DNA of 64,000 bases from Bacillota bacterium (GTDB lineage: Bacteria > Bacillota > Clostridia > Lachnospirales > Lachnospiraceae), in NCBI GenBank assembly GCA_023407575.1, contig JAEYLX010000032.1, positions 465,263 through 529,262 of the forward strand, in the 5' to 3' direction. The position numbers and the translations under genes were made by a program. Below, piece by piece: positions 27,320 to 35,584 of the stretch (positions are counted from its first letter, which is position 1; every line of letters starts with the position of its first letter). The notes under the pieces were generated by a model that saw nothing but the letters and a program-made list of their open reading frames with translations, was not told the origin of the DNA and searched no databases.

Positions 27320-28096
27320 ATGAAATTATATCTTAGATTTTTTATAATGAATTTAAAGGCTGCAATGCAGTACAAGGTGTCCTTTTTCTTGACACTGCTG
27401 GGAAACTTTCTGGTATCTTTTAATGTGTTTCTAGGAGTGTTATTTATGTTTTATCGTTTTGATGAGGTAAAAGGCTATCGATTCCATGAGGTTGTACTTT
27501 GCTTTGCAACCGTATTAATGTCATATACCATTGCGGAAGTATTCATGCGTGGCTTTGATATGTTTGCATCTACCATTGGAAATGGAGAATTTGATCGTAT
27601 CCTGCTTCGGCCAAGGAGCAGCATGCTTCAAATTGTAATGGGTAAAATGGAGTTTACTCGAATTGGGAGAGTGCTGCAATCCTTGGTGATGTTTGTATAT
27701 GGTATGCATAAATCCGAAATAGAATGGAATTTTGAAAGAATCCTGACCTTAATAATTATGGTTCTTGGAGGTGCTGTTATCTTTGGCTGTCTCTTTATCA
27801 TTTATGCTGGATTTTGTTTCTTCACCCTGGAGGGCTTGGAATTTATGAATATTCTTACAGATGGAGCCCGGGAGTATGGAAAGTATCCATTGGATGTCTA
27901 TGGTAAAGTCATTTTTCGGTTTTGTACTTTTATAGTACCCTACACCTTGTTTCAATATTATCCATTTCTTTATCTAACGGGAAGAGTGGACCAGAAGATA
28001 TATATGCTATATCCAATCTTAGGCTGTTGGTTTTTGATACCAAGCTATCTGTTTTGGAGACTGGGAATCAGACATTATAAATCGACTGGGTCATAA
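27320..28096 (+). CDS. ABC-2 family exporter permease, second subunit
   Basis: This 258-residue protein has six predicted spans and the paired-permease pattern SYTIAEVFMRGFDMFASTIG, then GEFDRILLRPRSSMLQ, homologous to the GVSYELCRPAD region of the preceding subunit. The start ATG 27320 has AAGGGG upstream; the frame stays open upstream but that stretch overlaps the first permease and is not coding. It ends the operon. It is likely the obligate partner of the gene at 26481. Confidence 0.85.
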   Translation: MKLYLRFFIMNLKAAMQYKVSFFLTLLGNFLVSFNVFLGVLFMFYRFDEVKGYRFHEVVLCFATVLMSYTIAEVFMRGFDMFASTIGNGEFDRILLRPRSSMLQIVMGKMEFTRIGRVLQSLVMFVYGMHKSEIEWNFERILTLIIMVLGGAVIFGCLFIIYAGFCFFTLEGLEFMNILTDGAREYGKYPLDVYGKVIFRFCTFIVPYTLFQYYPFLYLTGRVDQKIYMLYPILGCWFLIPSYLFWRLGIRHYKSTGS

Positions 28097-28104
28097 GGTT
28101 CACC

Positions 28105-28147
28105 AATTTGCATATTACTTTTTAGGTTTAACCTGGTTATGCAAATT
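28105..28147. repeat. Nested inverted repeat after the ABC-2 operon
   Basis: AATTTGCATA (28105-28114) pairs with TATGCAAATT (28138-28147), and a second palindrome AGGTT-T-AACCT lies in the loop. It may end the ABC-2 message or shield its 3' end, though the T-tract expected of an intrinsic terminator is missing. Confidence 0.4.
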
Positions 28148-28230
28148 AATATATAATTCTCGTAATGCTAATGGCCCTCTTAATTAATATAAAATATGTG
28201 AACTGATGAACTAACACAGGAGGTAAAATA

Positions 28231-30429
28231 ATGAAAGATGTTAACACGGACTTAACAATACAACCACCAACCGCTGATGCTCAAAAAGAACGTCAAAAAG
28301 AAGAACTTCATTTGGAAAAGTGTGTAAGGATAATTGAACATAATATTGATGACTATATGCAAAGAGTCAAGGATATGAGCGCAGAAACAAAGGAACTCTA
28401 CGACAATTATAGATCGAATAATCCTGAGCTGCACAATGATCTTGTAATAGGACTGGATATGAAAATGATGACAGAACGAACCCTGAATAAAAATCTGTTG
28501 GCTTTGAGAAAACCTTATTTTGGTCGTATCGACTATCAGGATATGGATGATAACAAACATTACTCTCTATATCTTGGGAAGAATGGTATTCGTAAAAGTG
28601 TATCGGAAAGTATGATTATAGACTGGAGAGCACCTATCTCCAGTGTTTACTATGATAGCGATATCGGAGAAAGCTCTTATCAAACGCCCTTTGGTGAGGA
28701 GGTAGTAGTCAATTTAAATCTGAAAAGAACTTATGAAATTGAAAACAGTAAATTAATTGATTACTACGACTCTGAAGTTATCACCAATGATGATTTCCTG
28801 ACCAAGTATTTAAGTAAGAATAAGGAAGTGGTGCTGGGTGAAATTATTGCGACGATTCAGAAGGAGCAAAATACAATTATTCGAGATACGCCCTGGCATA
28901 GTGTCATTGTTCAAGGAGTTGCAGGCAGTGGAAAAACCACTGTTGCAATGCATCGTATTTCTTACATTTTATATAATTTTAAGGATAAGTTTAAACCGGA
29001 TGAGTTCTATATTATTGGCAGTAATAAAATGCTTCTTAATTACATTACTGGTGTACTGCCGAATTTAGATGTCTATAATGTCAATCAGATGACAATGGAG
29101 GAATTCCTGCTTACATTACTTGATAAAGATTTTAATTTGAAGAAAGGTAAATATTCTTTAAGCAATAGCTTTTTAAAACATCAACCCAAGCTGGATACCA
29201 AATTGCATTCAAGCCTCAGACAATGGAAGGGGTCCATAGAGTTTATGAAGCTATTAATTCCTTTTATGGAGCGATATGAACGACGTTCTGTGGCTTCTGA
29301 TGATGTTGTATATCGAGGAAAAGTCATTTATTCTAAGGAAGAAATATTATATCTGCTGGATTTCTTTCAAGATAAACCCCTTCAGGAAAAGATTGATATG
29401 CTGAATAAGAGGCTTATCAACAAGGTTTCCACACTGAACGAAACGGAGATGAAGCGAAAGGAAGAAATCAGAGCAGAGGTCAATAAGTTCCGTACTCATT
29501 TTGGAATGAGAAACCAGAAGCTAAAGTTAATGGAAATATACGAAAGCTTTCTAATGAGCTTAATTAGTGAACGTAATATATATAGAGAGCAGCAGCTACA
29601 GATACCGGAGGAAGCGGTTATACAGCTCTTATTGCAGGAACTACATCAAAAGAAAGTGGATCTTTATGATTTAGTCATGTTGACTTATATTAAGAAAAGA
29701 CTGAAACAGACCATAGACTTCGAATATGTAAGACATATTGTAATTGATGAGGCACAGGATTTTGGTGTAATTGTTTATCACCTGCTTCGTAAGATATTTA
29801 CTACCTGCACTTATACTATTATGGGAGATATTACACAGAATATCAATTACGACAGTGGTATGAATGACTGGGAGACGTTACGCAGTGAGGTGTTTGACTC
29901 TAAAAAGGATGCTTTTTATCTATTGGCAAAAAGTTATCGTAATACAGTTGAGATATCTGAATATGCCAGCAGGGTTTTAAGAAAATGTACCTTTAAGACC
30001 TATGATATTGAACCGATTATCCGGCACGGGAATGAGGTTAAGATAACGAAGTTAGCAAGTGAACAAGAGATGGTCACGATGGTAGTGGATACGATAAAAC
30101 AAATACAGGCATCTGGATATGATACCATAGCCATTATCTGTCGGAGTGTGGAAGAGACGTTACGAGTAAAGAATCTAGTAAGCCCACAGGTAGGAATTGC
30201 ACAGCTCGAAGAAAATATTGAGGATATGACCTTTAAAAATGGTATTATGGTGCTTCCAATTCATATGACAAAGGGTTTGGAGTTCGATTCAGTAATTCTT
30301 TGGAATCCAAGTCACGAGAGTTATCCAGTGAGTGATGAAGCTGCCAAGCTTTTATATGTGGCAATCACCCGTGCACTTCATGAACTTTATGTTGTGTATG
30401 AAGATACGCTTTCTGGACTGTTATTATAG
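28231..30429 (+). CDS. helD: HelD-type RNA polymerase recycling motor (UvrD-like ATPase)
   Basis: The 732-residue protein has an N-terminal charged coiled-coil arm (EKCVRIIEHNIDDYMQRVKD), Walker A GVAGSGKTT at residues 229-237, Walker B in HIVIDEAQDFG, the MGDITQNIN motif III and a C-terminal helicase part ending with LLYVAITRALHELYVVYED. HelD of Bacillus binds stalled RNA polymerase and pries it from nucleic acids using ATP. The conserved IDWRAPISSVYYD stretch in the N-terminal third is characteristic of HelD rather than Rep/UvrD. GGAGG lies ten bases before the ATG. It appears to be monocistronic. Confidence 0.9.
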   Translation: MKDVNTDLTIQPPTADAQKERQKEELHLEKCVRIIEHNIDDYMQRVKDMSAETKELYDNYRSNNPELHNDLVIGLDMKMMTERTLNKNLLALRKPYFGRIDYQDMDDNKHYSLYLGKNGIRKSVSESMIIDWRAPISSVYYDSDIGESSYQTPFGEEVVVNLNLKRTYEIENSKLIDYYDSEVITNDDFLTKYLSKNKEVVLGEIIATIQKEQNTIIRDTPWHSVIVQGVAGSGKTTVAMHRISYILYNFKDKFKPDEFYIIGSNKMLLNYITGVLPNLDVYNVNQMTMEEFLLTLLDKDFNLKKGKYSLSNSFLKHQPKLDTKLHSSLRQWKGSIEFMKLLIPFMERYERRSVASDDVVYRGKVIYSKEEILYLLDFFQDKPLQEKIDMLNKRLINKVSTLNETEMKRKEEIRAEVNKFRTHFGMRNQKLKLMEIYESFLMSLISERNIYREQQLQIPEEAVIQLLLQELHQKKVDLYDLVMLTYIKKRLKQTIDFEYVRHIVIDEAQDFGVIVYHLLRKIFTTCTYTIMGDITQNINYDSGMNDWETLRSEVFDSKKDAFYLLAKSYRNTVEISEYASRVLRKCTFKTYDIEPIIRHGNEVKITKLASEQEMVTMVVDTIKQIQASGYDTIAIICRSVEETLRVKNLVSPQVGIAQLEENIEDMTFKNGIMVLPIHMTKGLEFDSVILWNPSHESYPVSDEAAKLLYVAITRALHELYVVYEDTLSGLLL

Positions 30430-30594
30430 GGTCTGTCACTTAACTGTTGTTAATAACAAGAATATTTAATAAATTTAATGGAGTGGCTACAAAATATCAT
30501 AACAATTATCGATGAGACGACAAATGTTTAATTGTAGAACATATTAATTAAATTAATTATTGTAATTAAGGGTCAATAATAAAGGAGGATTATA

Positions 30595-30840
30595 ATGGAA
30601 CTACATGATAAACTGAAAACCATAAAATCGAAAGAAGACTTTATTACATTTTTAAAAGAACTTGAAAATGACTGTTTAAGTAACAGCTCAGAATGGGAAA
30701 ATACAACCATAAATGAATACTTAAATTCTATATCGGGTTGGCTGGAGGATGTCTTGGTCGATGAAAGTAAGATTAATTGGGAACAACCTCAATGGTCTAC
30801 GATTGCACTACTATTCTACATGGGAAAAATCTATGAATAA
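30595..30840 (+). CDS. Small acidic protein, DUF7660-like
   Basis: The 81-residue protein shows the pattern FITFLKELENDCLSNSSEWE, then INEYLNSISGWLEDV and a closing ALLFYMGKIYE, which resembles small cytoplasmic proteins of the DUF7660 family known from toxin-immunity style contexts and genome islands. No toxin gene is adjacent. The site AAAGGAGG lies seven bases before the ATG. It is followed by a clear hairpin. Function unknown. Confidence 0.7.
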   Translation: MELHDKLKTIKSKEDFITFLKELENDCLSNSSEWENTTINEYLNSISGWLEDVLVDESKINWEQPQWSTIALLFYMGKIYE

Positions 30841-30854
30841 AAATTAGGCATATG

Positions 30855-30896
30855 ACATGGCGGATTAATGAAATTAGAGGGGATTCCGCCATGTTT
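30855..30896 (+). terminator. Hairpin after the DUF7660-like gene
   Basis: A perfect 10-bp stem ACATGGCGGA (30855-30864) / TCCGCCATGT (30885-30894) with a short T run (TTTCC). The GC-rich stem is uncommon in this AT-rich gap and probably ends transcription before the tRNA promoter. Confidence 0.6.
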
Positions 30897-30980
30897 CCTA
30901 TGGCTTTAAATAGTTAGAAGGGACAGACCGGGTTATTGTATCAATATTATAAATAATTCAATTAATTCATGTTTTTCGGC

Positions 30981-31009
30981 TTGACAAAAGAACTTGTACT
31001 AGATATAAT
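30981..31009 (+). promoter_or_regulatory. Perfect consensus promoter of the tRNA pair
   Basis: TTGACA at 30981-30986 and TATAAT at 31004-31009 with a 17-base spacer; tRNA-Val starts 17 bases after the -10 box. This is the expected strength for a stable RNA promoter. Confidence 0.85.
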
Positions 31010-31025
31010 AAAACTACTTTCGAAA

Positions 31026-31098
31026 GGGATCTTAGCTCAGCTGGGAGAGCATCTGCCTTACAAGCAGAGGGTCATAGGTTCGAGCCCTATAGGTCCCA
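31026..31098 (+). tRNA. tRNA-Val (anticodon UAC)
   Basis: The 73-nt cloverleaf has acceptor GGGATCT pairing with AGGTCCC (one G-U), D-arm TAGCTCAGCTGGGAGAGCA, anticodon stem TCTGC/GCAGA with loop CTTACAA (anticodon TAC), and T-arm with GGTTCGAGCC. The 3' CCA is not encoded (CATT follows). Confidence 0.93.
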
Positions 31099-31139
31099 TT
31101 TTCATGCAAAAGCATGAGATTTGTATTTTAACACAATAT

Positions 31140-31213
31140 GGCGAAGTAGCTCAGCTGGCGAGAGCATGCGGTTCATACCCGCAGTGTCGGCGGTTCAAAT
31201 CCGTCCTTCGCTA
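31140..31213 (+). tRNA. tRNA-Met (anticodon CAU), elongator type
   Basis: The 74-nt cloverleaf has acceptor GGCGAAG pairing with CTTCGCT (G-U at the first pair), anticodon stem TGCGG/CCGCA with loop TTCATAC (anticodon CAT), and T-arm CGGTTCAAATCCG. The anticodon stem lacks the three G-C pairs of an initiator, and the base identity fits elongator Met better than lysidine-modified Ile. CCA is not encoded. Confidence 0.85.
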
Positions 31214-31228
31214 CTATAGTAAAAGCAA

Positions 31229-31261
31229 GCAGCAGTGATGAAAATCACTGTTGTTTTTTTG
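31229..31261 (+). terminator. Terminator of the tRNA operon
   Basis: The stem GCAGTGAT-GAAA-ATCACTGT is followed by TGTTTTTTTG and lies 16 bases after tRNA-Met. The following gap to 31486 is AT-rich and shows no further feature apart from the ispF ribosome site. Confidence 0.85.
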
Positions 31262-31485
31262 TACTGGTCTGTTCTGGGATTTTGTTATATAATAGGAATG
31301 TTGTTAAACAATTGAGTTATTAATGTTTAAATTATAGATGATATTCGTATCAATAAGAATACTAAATGACTAAGCTTTCATAATACATCTAAATGTTATT
31401 TTACAGGATTATGACTTTTATATTCCTGAATGTTTTTAATCGTTTTAGTGTATTATAGGCTGGTGAATGAAGGAGGACTTACATC

Positions 31486-32031
31486 ATGAGAGTTGGATCA
31501 GGTTATGATGTTCATAAATTAGTTGAGGGTCGAGAATTAATCCTCGGAGGAATTACTATCCCATATGAAAAAGGGTTGCTGGGGCATTCGGATGCAGATG
31601 TATTGGTACATGCGATCATGGATGCACTGCTGGGAGCTGCTGCTTTGGGCGATATCGGAAAGCATTTTCCTGATACAGATGAAACCTATAAAGGTGCATC
31701 GAGCATTGTGCTTTTAAAAAGAGTGAAGGAATTATTGAATGAAAAGCTGTATATGATTGAGAATATTGATGCGACAATCATAGCACAGAAACCAAAGCTT
31801 GCACCCTATATGGATCAGATGAAGCAATCCATTGCTGAAGCTTTGGAGCTGGAAGAGGATCGGGTGAATATTAAAGCTACAACGGAAGAAGGCCTGGGCT
31901 TTACTGGAGCAAGTCTTGGAATTGCCTCTAATGCAGTGTGTTTATTAGAATCTATGTTGAATTATCAATATGATGCAACACCAAAAAGCAGTTCAGGCTG
32001 TAGTGGTTGCGGCGGATGTCCTAAAAGATAA
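31486..32031 (+). CDS. ispF: 2-C-methyl-D-erythritol 2,4-cyclodiphosphate synthase with Cys-rich tail
   Basis: This enzyme makes the cyclodiphosphate intermediate of the non-mevalonate isoprenoid pathway. The zinc ligands Asp8 and His10 (SGYDVHKL) and His42 (DADVLVHAI) and the HFPDTDE loop are intact. IspF is normally about 155-160 residues; this one has 181, and the extra C-terminal tail ends SSSGCSGCGGCPKR with three cysteines in a CxxCxxC arrangement, unusual for the family. AAGGAGGA lies upstream of the ATG. It is separate from the cysteine operon that follows, which has its own promoter. Confidence 0.95.
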   Translation: MRVGSGYDVHKLVEGRELILGGITIPYEKGLLGHSDADVLVHAIMDALLGAAALGDIGKHFPDTDETYKGASSIVLLKRVKELLNEKLYMIENIDATIIAQKPKLAPYMDQMKQSIAEALELEEDRVNIKATTEEGLGFTGASLGIASNAVCLLESMLNYQYDATPKSSSGCSGCGGCPKR

Positions 32032-32036
32032 TTAAG

Positions 32037-32065
32037 TTGACAAAAGTTTCATGCTTGCATACAAT
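32037..32065 (+). promoter_or_regulatory. Promoter of the T-box-controlled cysE operon
   Basis: TTGACA at 32037-32042 and TACAAT at 32060-32065 with a 17-base spacer, beginning six bases after the ispF stop. It sits at the correct distance to begin the T-box transcript near 32072. Confidence 0.75.
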
Positions 32066-32073
32066 AAGCATAG

Positions 32074-32327
32074 AATATTTTTAAATGCTATGAACGGAAA
32101 AGTACCTTATAGAGTAGTAACAGAGATAGAATGTCATCGGCTGAAAGCATTCTTTACGAGGATATGAGGGAAGTGCATCCGGGAGCAGGTTCGGTGAGGG
32201 TATACTTATACTTAGCTGGACACGGTTACAGCCGTTATCTGTTTGAGATATAGCCTTAATATGAGGGCTATAAGTAGAGTGGAACCGCGTATTAACCGCC
32301 TCTAATTTTAGAGGCGGTTTTTTTATA
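32074..32327 (+). promoter_or_regulatory. T-box riboswitch, probably Cys-specific
   Basis: The T-box core AGTGGAACCGCG is exact at 32278-32289, and the leader has the GGAAAAGTA and ACAGAGATAG elements of stem I at about 32096-32130. A TGC codon at 32174-32176 followed by A lies at a plausible specifier-loop position, matching the downstream cysE and cysS genes. Uncharged tRNA-Cys would stabilise the antiterminator and switch the operon on. The specifier assignment is inference from position and gene context; the T-box itself is certain. Confidence 0.9.
32294..32324 (+). terminator. T-box-controlled terminator
   Basis: Stem AACCGCCTCTA / TAGAGGCGGTT with TTTTTTT, starting five bases after the T-box core; its left arm competes with antiterminator pairing. 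The following stretch to 32521 is AT-rich with no other feature that I can see. Confidence 0.9.
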
Positions 32328-32521
32328 TAGTTTTACATTTTATTAATAAAGCATTTTAGAAAGTAGAAAGAAGATTTCAAACATTACTTATTTTGAAATG
32401 AAATATGTTCAATCTACATATGATAGAGTTACAAAGGATCAGTTACACTAAGTTAATCAAGCATACAGTTAATAATCATCACATTTAGTTTTATTTATTC
32501 TTCATATACAGGGGGTCTATT

Positions 32522-33301
32522 ATGGGTTTTATTAAATATGTCAAAGAAGAAATGCAGATCATTAAAGATCGAGATCCTGCTATTAAAACACCTTTGGAGG
32601 TATTTTTATACCCTAGTTTTCGTGCAATCATTCGTTATCGTATTGCACATCGGTTATACTTAAAGAAACATTATTTTCTGGCAAGATGGTTTTCGCAAAG
32701 AACTGTTAGAAAAACTGGAATAGAAATACATCCCGGAGCGACAATTGGCAAAGGTTTGTTTATTGATCATGGTCATGGAGTAGTTATTGGCGAAACCGCT
32801 ATTGTTGGTGACAATGTTACCTTATATCAAGGGGTTACTCTTGGTGGAACCGGCAAGGAAAAAGGAAAGCGTCACCCTACCGTTGCTAATAATGTTATGA
32901 TTAGTGCTGGAGCAAAGATATTAGGTTCTTTTACCATTGGAGAGAACTCTAAAATTGGAGCGGGTTCAGTGGTTTTACAGGAGGTTCCTCCGAATTCTAC
33001 TGTAGTTGGGGTTCCCGGAAGAGTTGTAAAACGCAATGATGTTAAGATTCCAAGAGATGAACTTGATCAGGTTCATTTACCAGACCCTGTGCTTAGGGAG
33101 ATAAATATTCTAAAGAATGAGAATATTTGCTTGAGAAATGAAGTGAAAATGCTATATGATAAGTTAGAGCTTATTGAAAACACCTTGGATCAAAATGAGA
33201 TTGAAGTAGATAAAGATGAAGCCATTAGAATAGCAAATAACAGAGAAGAGATAATAAAAGCAACAGCTCAAATTGAAACCTGGGATGATTGGACAATTTA
33301 A
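32522..33301 (+). CDS. cysE: Serine O-acetyltransferase
   Basis: This 259-residue enzyme acetylates serine to O-acetylserine, the first step of cysteine synthesis. The left-handed beta-helix hexapeptide repeats run from about residue 65 to 165 (IHPGATIGKGLFIDHGHGVV, GETAIVGDNVTLYQGVTLGG), with the catalytic His in FIDHGHG. The helical N-terminus is short, as in Gram-positive enzymes, and a charged C-terminal helix of about 80 residues follows the helix; its length is greater than usual. AGGGGGT lies before the ATG. It is the first gene of the T-box operon with cysS. Confidence 0.94.
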   Translation: MGFIKYVKEEMQIIKDRDPAIKTPLEVFLYPSFRAIIRYRIAHRLYLKKHYFLARWFSQRTVRKTGIEIHPGATIGKGLFIDHGHGVVIGETAIVGDNVTLYQGVTLGGTGKEKGKRHPTVANNVMISAGAKILGSFTIGENSKIGAGSVVLQEVPPNSTVVGVPGRVVKRNDVKIPRDELDQVHLPDPVLREINILKNENICLRNEVKMLYDKLELIENTLDQNEIEVDKDEAIRIANNREEIIKATAQIETWDDWTI

Positions 33302-33387
33302 TTAAAATTGATTAAAATAAGATTTAAGATATAATAAAAGTAAGAATGACAGAACCTGCTGCTATAGGTGGTTGGATGGAGGAAATT

Positions 33388-34791
33388 ATGAAAATATACA
33401 ATACGTTATCACAGAAAAAGGAAGAATTCATTCCTTTGGAGGAGGGAAAGGTTCGCATGTATGTGTGCGGTCCTACCGTTTACAATTTCATTCATATTGG
33501 AAATGCGAGACCAGTTATTATTTTTGATACGTTAAGAAGATATTTTGAATATACAGGTTATGATGTTAATTATGTTTCTAACTTTACGGATGTTGACGAT
33601 AAGATAATTAAAAAAGCAAATGAAGAGGGTGTTAGTCCTTCAGAGATATCAGAGCGTTATATTAAAGAGTTTCGCGCTGATATGGATGCACTGAATGTTT
33701 GTGAAGCTACTTGTCATCCTAAGGCAACACAGGAAATTGATGGTATGATTGAGATGATCTCTGACCTGATTGAGAAAGGTCATGCCTATGAAAAGAATGG
33801 AACGGTGTATTTTAGAACCAGAAGCTTTAAAGATTACGGTAAATTGTCAAAGAAGAAGATTGATGATTTAGAGGCGGGTATTCGTATTGCTGTAAGCGAA
33901 GAAAAGGAAGACCCTATGGACTTTGTGCTATGGAAACCTAAGAAGGAGGGAGAACCCTCCTGGCCATCACCCTGGAGTGATGGACGTCCAGGCTGGCACA
34001 TAGAATGTTCCGTTATGAGTCGTAAATATCTTGGAGAACAGATTGATATTCACGCTGGTGGAGAGGACTTAGTATTCCCTCACCATGAGAATGAGATTGC
34101 CCAGAGCGAAGCTGCAAATGGCAAGGAATTTGCGAGATATTGGATGCACAATGCTTTTCTAAACATTGATAATAAGAAAATGTCCAAATCCACAGGTAAT
34201 TTCTTCACAGTACGTGAAATTTGTGATCAATATGACCCACAGGTAATTCGTTTCTTTATGCTAAATTCACATTACCGTAGCCCCTTAAATTTTAGCAGAG
34301 ATTTAGTTGAATCAGCAAAGAATGCATTAACCAGAATACTTACCAGTATCGGGCAGCTGGAGCATTTGTTAGAAAATGATTTATTAACCGAAGAGAAAAA
34401 TTCTTCGAAGGAACAGCAATTATTAATGGAAGCAGAAGCATTGGATAAGAAGTATATAGATGCAATGGATGATGATCTGAACACAGCAGACGCAGTGGCA
34501 GCAATTTTTGAACTTGTAAAGCTTGCCAACACCAATTGCTCCTCACAAAGCAGTAAGGAATTCGTTCAGTACATGAAAGATAAACTGGTTAAGCTCTGCA
34601 GTATTCTTGGTCTTGAAACGAAGAAAGAAGAAGAGCTGCTGGATGCTGATATTGAAAAATTGATTGAGGATAGACAGGCAGCAAGAAAGAATAAGGACTT
34701 TGCAAGATCGGATGAAATCCGTAATCTGTTATTAGAAAAGGGAATTATTCTTGAAGATACAAGAGAGGGTGTTAGATGGAAACGCAGCTAA
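33388..34791 (+). CDS. cysS: Cysteinyl-tRNA synthetase
   Basis: This 467-residue class I synthetase has the zinc-binding Cys27 in MYVCGPTVYN, the HIGN form of the HIGH motif (residues 36-39) and KMSKSTGNFF as KMSKS loop. WHIECSVMS supplies further zinc ligands. ATG 33388 has TGGAGGAA six bases upstream; the in-frame ATG 33346 lacks one. Co-location with cysE under one T-box couples cysteine synthesis and charging, both rising when tRNA-Cys is uncharged. Its end overlaps mrnC by 16 bases. Confidence 0.97.
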   Translation: MKIYNTLSQKKEEFIPLEEGKVRMYVCGPTVYNFIHIGNARPVIIFDTLRRYFEYTGYDVNYVSNFTDVDDKIIKKANEEGVSPSEISERYIKEFRADMDALNVCEATCHPKATQEIDGMIEMISDLIEKGHAYEKNGTVYFRTRSFKDYGKLSKKKIDDLEAGIRIAVSEEKEDPMDFVLWKPKKEGEPSWPSPWSDGRPGWHIECSVMSRKYLGEQIDIHAGGEDLVFPHHENEIAQSEAANGKEFARYWMHNAFLNIDNKKMSKSTGNFFTVREICDQYDPQVIRFFMLNSHYRSPLNFSRDLVESAKNALTRILTSIGQLEHLLENDLLTEEKNSSKEQQLLMEAEALDKKYIDAMDDDLNTADAVAAIFELVKLANTNCSSQSSKEFVQYMKDKLVKLCSILGLETKKEEELLDADIEKLIEDRQAARKNKDFARSDEIRNLLLEKGIILEDTREGVRWKRS

Positions 34792-35249
34792 ATAACGAGA
34801 AAAGTTTTAAAGGATTACATCAATATATTAATGCATTTTATCATCTGCCTGATACGGATATCAAATCCTATTCACCATTAACACTAGCATTTATCGGAGA
34901 TTCTATATTTGATCTCATCATTCGTACAAGTGTTGTAGAAGGTGGGAATGCTCCGGTGAATAAGCTTCACAAACGTGCGGCGAAATTGGTACAAGCAGCA
35001 TCTCAGGCTGACCTTTATCATATTATTAAAGAGCAGTTGACGGAAGAAGAGACCGCTGTTTTTAAAAGAGGGCGTAATGCAAAGTCCTTTACCTCTGCAA
35101 AGAATGCAGGAGTCATAGAATATCGTACAGCAACTGGGTTAGAGGCGTTAATGGGATATTTGTATTTAACCGATCAAATGGAGCGATTAATGGAGTTGTT
35201 AAAACCACAAATTGATAAACTTACTGGTGGGGAGCCTTCACAAAGTTAA
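34776..35249 (+). CDS. mrnC: Mini-ribonuclease III
   Basis: This 157-residue protein is an RNase III catalytic domain without the dsRNA-binding domain, which matures 23S rRNA in Firmicutes. The signature LTLAFIGDSIFDLIIRTSV carries catalytic acid residues, and KRGRNAKSFTSAKNAGVIEYRTATG, with EALMGYLYL, is typical of MrnC. The start lies inside the end of cysS, and this cysS-mrnC order is common in Firmicutes. It lies in the T-box operon. Confidence 0.94.
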   Translation: METQLNNEKSFKGLHQYINAFYHLPDTDIKSYSPLTLAFIGDSIFDLIIRTSVVEGGNAPVNKLHKRAAKLVQAASQADLYHIIKEQLTEEETAVFKRGRNAKSFTSAKNAGVIEYRTATGLEALMGYLYLTDQMERLMELLKPQIDKLTGGEPSQS

Positions 35250-35332
35250 ATAGTGCTTTTTTATAATGGCTTATCGCTAATAAAATGTATCTTGGAATAA
35301 AATGACTTATAGTTTATAGAATTGAGACTGAC

Positions 35333-35372
35333 GTAGGAATAGATGAAATCATCCGAAGACAGTCTCATTTTT
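35333..35372 (+). terminator. Terminator of the cysE-cysS-mrnC operon
   Basis: The stem TGAGACTG / CAGTCTCA (35333-35340 and 35360-35367) is followed by TTTTTA. The gap between mrnC and 35585 otherwise holds AT-rich DNA and the small hairpin listed next. Confidence 0.75.
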
Positions 35373-35524
35373 ATGTTTTGGCAAGTGAAATGACCAGTCG
35401 ACTTGTTATATTAACAAAGGTAATTAGATGCTCATTTACATATAATTTATATTTAATTGGAACTCATTAACAGTTTTTTGCGTCTAATTCATATAGATAA
35501 AGCAATATTTAATTGAAGTAATAA

Positions 35525-35557
35525 GGGAGGTACTTTGTGGCTGTACACAAAGTTTAA
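35525..35557 (+). promoter_or_regulatory. Mini-ORF and hairpin in the leader of the DUF4349 lipoprotein
   Basis: GGGAGG (35525-35530) stands six bases before GTG 35537, which opens a six-codon frame (MAVHKV, stop at 35555). An 8-bp perfect hairpin ACTTTGTG / CACAAAGT (35532-35539 and 35546-35553) covers its start codon. It could be a leader peptide or a leader hairpin; chance is also possible. Confidence 0.25.
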
Positions 35558-35584
35558 AGGAGCCAGGAAAGGGACGGGTGTTTT

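Noticed and set aside
30969..31238. An 89-codon rightward frame
   Set aside because: It runs across both tRNA genes and their promoter; its apparent protein is a translation of tRNA sequence.
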